NCBI GenBank assembly: GCA_002307055.1
Contig: DBTM01000071.1
Coordinates: 5,022 to 21,386, forward strand
From: Clostridiales bacterium UBA1316
Lineage (GTDB): Bacteria > Bacillota > Clostridia > Oscillospirales > Oscillospiraceae
Length of the DNA: 16,365 bases
Direction: 5' to 3'
In this document: positions 13,927-16,365 of the stretch, piece after piece
How positions within the stretch are numbered: the stretch's first letter is position 1
Layout: every line of letters begins with the position of its first letter
Made by a program: the position numbers and the translations under genes
The notes under the pieces: model-generated
The model's input: the letters and a program-made list of their open reading frames with translations, nothing else
What the model was told of the DNA's origin: nothing
Databases searched by the model: none

Positions 13927-13952
13927 CGGCGCATTGAATAATCAATGCGCCG
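13927..13952. repeat. Perfect 11-bp inverted repeat with 4-base loop
   Basis: CGGCGCATTGA (13927-13937) and TCAATGCGCCG (13942-13952) flank ATAA. The hairpin is GC-rich in AT-rich surroundings and lacks a T tract on either side. It could be a regulator site, an RNA structure in the permease leader, or a mobile-repeat remnant. Confidence 0.6.
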
Positions 13953-14205
13953 TTGCAAAATAATTGATGTCATTAATATAACGAAATAACTGCGTCATGT
14001 CTATACATCGAATCGTCATATTTAACGCTTTATTTTTAAAATAATTCGTGAATTCAAATAAACACAAATCCTGCGGAGTTATTAACAAGAATTGATATGA
14101 CAATGATATATCAGCCATATTCCGAATGAACATTTTTACAGGATATGCAAGTTATATTGAGATCAAAATATCATGGTGAACCGCCTGTGCTAGATGCAAA
14201 GTAAA

Positions 14206-14233
14206 AAGTATCGTGATATAATACTTAAAGTAT
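14206..14233 (+). promoter_or_regulatory. Candidate promoter -10 with overlapping palindromes for the glycosidase operon
   Basis: TATAAT at 14217-14222 is a perfect -10 element; the -35 match 17 bases upstream (TGCAAA) is weak. Three arms of one palindrome overlap it: AAGTAT (14206-14211), ATACTT (14221-14226) and AAGTAT (14228-14233). The last two form the 13-base palindrome ATACTTAAAGTAT. A repressor bound here would cover the promoter. The weak -35 suggests an activator may be needed. Confidence 0.45.
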
Positions 14234-14261
14234 GTACATAATTGACGTATATTTTGTCATT

Positions 14262-14287
14262 CCTGACAGTAGTCAGGTGCTGACAGT
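14262..14287 (+). repeat. CTGACAGT direct repeats and CCTGAC/GTCAGG inverted repeat in the glycosidase leader
   Basis: CTGACAGT occurs at 14263-14270 and 14280-14287 (17-base period). The first copy is also part of the inverted repeat CCTGAC-AGTA-GTCAGG (14262-14277). It lies between the candidate -10 and the ribosome binding site, so it may be an operator or a small leader hairpin. Confidence 0.4.
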
Positions 14288-14315
14288 GGTTATAACGATG
14301 CGGAGGGGATAAAGC

Positions 14316-15599
14316 ATGGCTTTCAAGCTGAAAGACGGCATGGTTTTGGGCGCGGCTTCCGCGGCGACACAGATAGAGGGCGGTGACTGCGGCCACAACT
14401 GGATCGACTGGTACCGCCGCGGCAAAATTCCGGACGGCTCCGACCCCGCCCGCGCGACAAGCCATTACAGCCTCTGGCGCGAGGATGCCGAGCTGATGAC
14501 CGAAATGGGTATAAAGACCTACCGTCTCGGTATTGAATGGGCAAGGATCTGCCCCACCCAAAGCAGCGTCAATCTGGACGCCGTCGCGCACTACCGCGAG
14601 GAACTGACATATCTGCGTGATCATGGCATATCGGTCCTTCTGACAATACACCATTTTACTAATCCGATGTGGTTTGAGAAAAAGGGCGGCTTTACAAAAG
14701 CGGAGAACCTCGTGGATTTTCTCGATTATGTCAGGCTCACGGTGCGGTCCTTCGGGGATCTTGTCTCGGAATATATCACAATAAACGAACCGAACGTCTA
14801 TGCCGCCAACTCGTTTTATTTTGGGTTATGGCCGCCGGGGAAAAAATCCATGGGGCAGACAATCACCGTTATGACGAATATGGCGGTGTGCCATATTCAG
14901 GCATACGCGCTGATACACAAGCTGCGCCGGGAGATGGGGCTTGATAATACCCGGGTGAGCTTTGCGCTCCATATGCGGGTGTTTGACCCCGAGAATCAGC
15001 GAAATCCGTATCATCGCCTCTGCGCACACATGCTGGAACGGTTTTTCCAGGACGCCGTCACACAGGCCATGTGTTTCGGCGTATTCAAATGGCCGCTTCA
15101 TCCGGCACCCGCCATAAAGCGCGGTGAATACTGTGATTTTATTGCCTTGAACTATTACACAAGGACGACCGTTTCGGGCTTTGCGGACGGGACGCGCAAA
15201 GGTGCCCCGAAAAACGACCTTGGTTGGGAAATATACCCTGAGGGCATCGTCCGCTGCTGTAAAAAGCTCTGTCAGCTGATAAAGTGCCCTGTTTATATCA
15301 CCGAAAACGGCACCTGCGACAATGCTGACGCATTCCGCTGCCGTTATATATATGAGCACCTGAAAGCCCTCGCGGAGTCCGGGCTGCCCGTTGAGCGCTA
15401 TTACCATTGGTGCTTCTGCGACAACTTTGAGTGGCTTGAGGGTGAGAGCGCGCGGTTCGGGCTTGTGTATGTGGATTACCAAACGCAGAAGCGCACCGTT
15501 AAAAAAACGGGGAATTTCTACGCGGAGGTCATCCGCGCGGGCGGTGTGACCGATGAAATTTTTGATAAATATGTAAAGGCACAGACATACCATTATTAG
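14316..15599 (+). CDS. Glycoside hydrolase family 1 beta-glycosidase
   Basis: The 427-residue cytoplasmic enzyme (no signal peptide) shows the GH1 (beta/alpha)8 landmarks in order: GAASAATQIEG near the start, YRLGIEWARICP, TIHHFTNPMWF, the acid/base glutamate E158 in TINEPN, the nucleophile E330 in YITENG, and the C-terminal DNFEWLEG followed by RFGLVYVDY. The DNFEW glutamate contacts free sugar hydroxyls; the Ser/Lys/Tyr phosphate-binding pattern of 6-phospho-beta-glucosidases is not seen. Unphosphorylated beta-glucosides, beta-galactosides or similar are therefore expected. It is somewhat shorter than the usual 440-480 residues. GGAGGGG lies about seven bases before the ATG. It is the first gene of an operon with the GH36 gene 17 bases downstream, which suggests use of plant-type oligosaccharides or glycosides. 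Exact sugar specificity cannot be assigned. Confidence 0.96.
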   Translation: MAFKLKDGMVLGAASAATQIEGGDCGHNWIDWYRRGKIPDGSDPARATSHYSLWREDAELMTEMGIKTYRLGIEWARICPTQSSVNLDAVAHYREELTYLRDHGISVLLTIHHFTNPMWFEKKGGFTKAENLVDFLDYVRLTVRSFGDLVSEYITINEPNVYAANSFYFGLWPPGKKSMGQTITVMTNMAVCHIQAYALIHKLRREMGLDNTRVSFALHMRVFDPENQRNPYHRLCAHMLERFFQDAVTQAMCFGVFKWPLHPAPAIKRGEYCDFIALNYYTRTTVSGFADGTRKGAPKNDLGWEIYPEGIVRCCKKLCQLIKCPVYITENGTCDNADAFRCRYIYEHLKALAESGLPVERYYHWCFCDNFEWLEGESARFGLVYVDYQTQKRTVKKTGNFYAEVIRAGGVTDEIFDKYVKAQTYHY

Positions 15600-15616
15600 C
15601 GCGGGGAGGGTTTTAT

Positions 15617-16365
15617 TTGGTAACCGTCGGCGGTAATGTATTCAGACTTGATACGGCCAGCACGACCTATATGTTCCGGATCACACCCTTCGGCCATTTA
15701 GAGCATTTATACTACGGTGCTCGGCTTAATGCGGAGGATACAGCGGATGTCCTGGCACAGAAACGGACGATTATGATGGGCAGCAGCATTGTCTACGACC
15801 CATCTGACGACCGCTATTGCCTGGGCACCATGTATCTCGAATGGTCGGACAACGGCCGCGGCGATTACCGCCAGAGTCCGACGGAGCTGAAGATGCCGGA
15901 TGGGTCATATGTCAGCGATTTTGTGTATGCATCGTACAGCGAGGAAACCGGCAGCCCTGCCATGGATACGCTGCCGTCAGCGTACGGCGCCGACCAGACA
16001 CTCGTTGTCGTCATGAAGGACACCACTTGCCAGGTCAAGCTTTCTCTTTACTTCTCCGTATACGAGAAAACCGATATTATAACCCGGCGTGCTGTTTTAT
16101 ATAATGAAAGCCAGGCACCGCTTTTTATACGCCGAATGATGAGCATGATGCTCGACCTGCCGGATGAGCGCTTCCGCATGCTGACGCTTGACGGCGGCTG
16201 GATCAAGGAGGCCAATCTCCACGAGCGCCCCGTCGAATACGGCATTACGGTCAACTCCTCGACGACAGGTGCCAGCAGCAACCGGCACAACCCCGGCTTC
16301 ATGCTGGCTGAGCGTGACGCCGCGCAGGATACGGGCGTCGTTTTCGGCTTTAATCTGATATACAG
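15617..16365 (+). CDS. GH36-type alpha-galactosidase, N-terminal part (runs off window)
   Basis: An open frame of 249 codons continues past the right edge. The start is TTG at 15617, preceded at six to seven bases by GGGGAGGG (15603-15610), and no ATG fits better. The visible part is the N-terminal beta-sandwich domain of GH36: WSDNGRGDYRQSP with DGSYVSDFVY after it, LPSAYG, VKLSLYFSVYEKTDIITRR, MMSMMLDLPDERF, LDGGWIKEANLHERP and SSTTGASSNRHNPGFMLA. These match the consensus around the GDYR, DGS and SS-x-H-NP segments of bacterial alpha-galactosidases. The catalytic barrel lies outside the window. The expected substrates are alpha-1,6-galactosides such as melibiose, raffinose or galactomannan pieces, intracellular because no signal peptide is seen. 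It is co-transcribed with the GH1 gene. Confidence 0.9.
   Translation, partial: MVTVGGNVFRLDTASTTYMFRITPFGHLEHLYYGARLNAEDTADVLAQKRTIMMGSSIVYDPSDDRYCLGTMYLEWSDNGRGDYRQSPTELKMPDGSYVSDFVYASYSEETGSPAMDTLPSAYGADQTLVVVMKDTTCQVKLSLYFSVYEKTDIITRRAVLYNESQAPLFIRRMMSMMLDLPDERFRMLTLDGGWIKEANLHERPVEYGITVNSSTTGASSNRHNPGFMLAERDAAQDTGVVFGFNLIY

Larger units (their letters stand above)
13691..14315. other. AT-rich intergenic region between divergent operons
   Basis: About 630 bases without a convincing gene separate the permease gene (minus) from the beta-glycosidase gene (plus). The stretch holds two stable hairpins (13858-13888 and 13927-13952) and, at its right end, a promoter region with palindromes. Short open frames exist (for example minus 13690-13833 and minus 13942-14133), but they lack ribosome binding sites. 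No known riboswitch was recognised. Confidence 0.7.

Noticed and set aside
13942..14133. Minus-strand open frame of 63 codons in the AT-rich gap
   Set aside because: No ribosome binding site, AT-driven composition, no recognisable motif, and it overlaps the perfect inverted repeat.
14826..15593. Long minus-strand open frame (255 codons) opposite the GH1 gene
   Set aside because: The plus strand encodes a complete GH1 enzyme with both catalytic glutamates; the antisense frame shows no family motif and is a codon-usage shadow.
1..16365. Mobile elements, CRISPR, tRNA or rRNA genes, phage or toxin-antitoxin genes
   Set aside because: No transposase-like frame, no regularly spaced repeats and no tRNA-like cloverleaf was recognised on either strand.

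Overview
The window looks like part of a chromosome from an anaerobic, Gram-positive-type bacterium, probably a clostridial Firmicute. The evidence is strong AGGAGG-type ribosome binding sites, GTG and TTG starts, tight same-strand gene strings, many Fe-S and flavin proteins, and no oxygen-dependent enzyme. The exact taxon cannot be read from the sequence. No rRNA, tRNA, CRISPR array, insertion sequence or integrase was seen.

Region 1 (1-1127, minus): the N-terminal half of a HyuA-type hydantoinase/oxoprolinase gene running off the left edge. It has its own likely promoter and is separated from the next gene by a strong hairpin.

Region 2 (1311-13678, minus): thirteen genes in one direction with short gaps or overlaps. 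In transcription order they are: an APC-family permease; a class I glutamine-amidotransferase-like protein; a TetR regulator; a glutamine-synthetase-family ligase; three separate proteins matching the class II amidotransferase, GXGXG and FMN domains of glutamate synthase; a four-protein flavin/iron-sulfur dehydrogenase (Fer2_4 protein, FAD/NAD oxidoreductase with a ferredoxin domain, BFD-like protein, DAO-family flavoprotein); a RidA-family protein; and a glutamate dehydrogenase. The ligase lacks both acidic residues that form the ammonium site of true glutamine synthetase. This and the domain order closely parallel the N-methylglutamate pathway (gmaS, mgsABC, mgd). The dehydrogenase, however, is not the sarcosine-oxidase/GcvT type of known methylotrophs but resembles hydrogen cyanide synthase (HcnABC) and archaeal dye-linked proline dehydrogenase. 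My reading is an anaerobic amine-catabolism pathway: import of an amine, gamma-glutamylation, conversion to an N-substituted glutamate, oxidative cleavage to glutamate plus an aldehyde or imine, and recycling of glutamate through glutamate dehydrogenase. The amine is unknown.

Region 3 (about 13679-14315): about 630 bp, AT-rich, with no convincing gene. It holds two stable hairpins, then a likely promoter with operator-like palindromes for the plus-strand genes.

Region 4 (14316-16365, plus): a GH1 beta-glycosidase followed after 17 bp by the start of a GH36 alpha-galactosidase that runs off the right edge. This is a small glycoside-utilisation operon, functionally unrelated to region 2.
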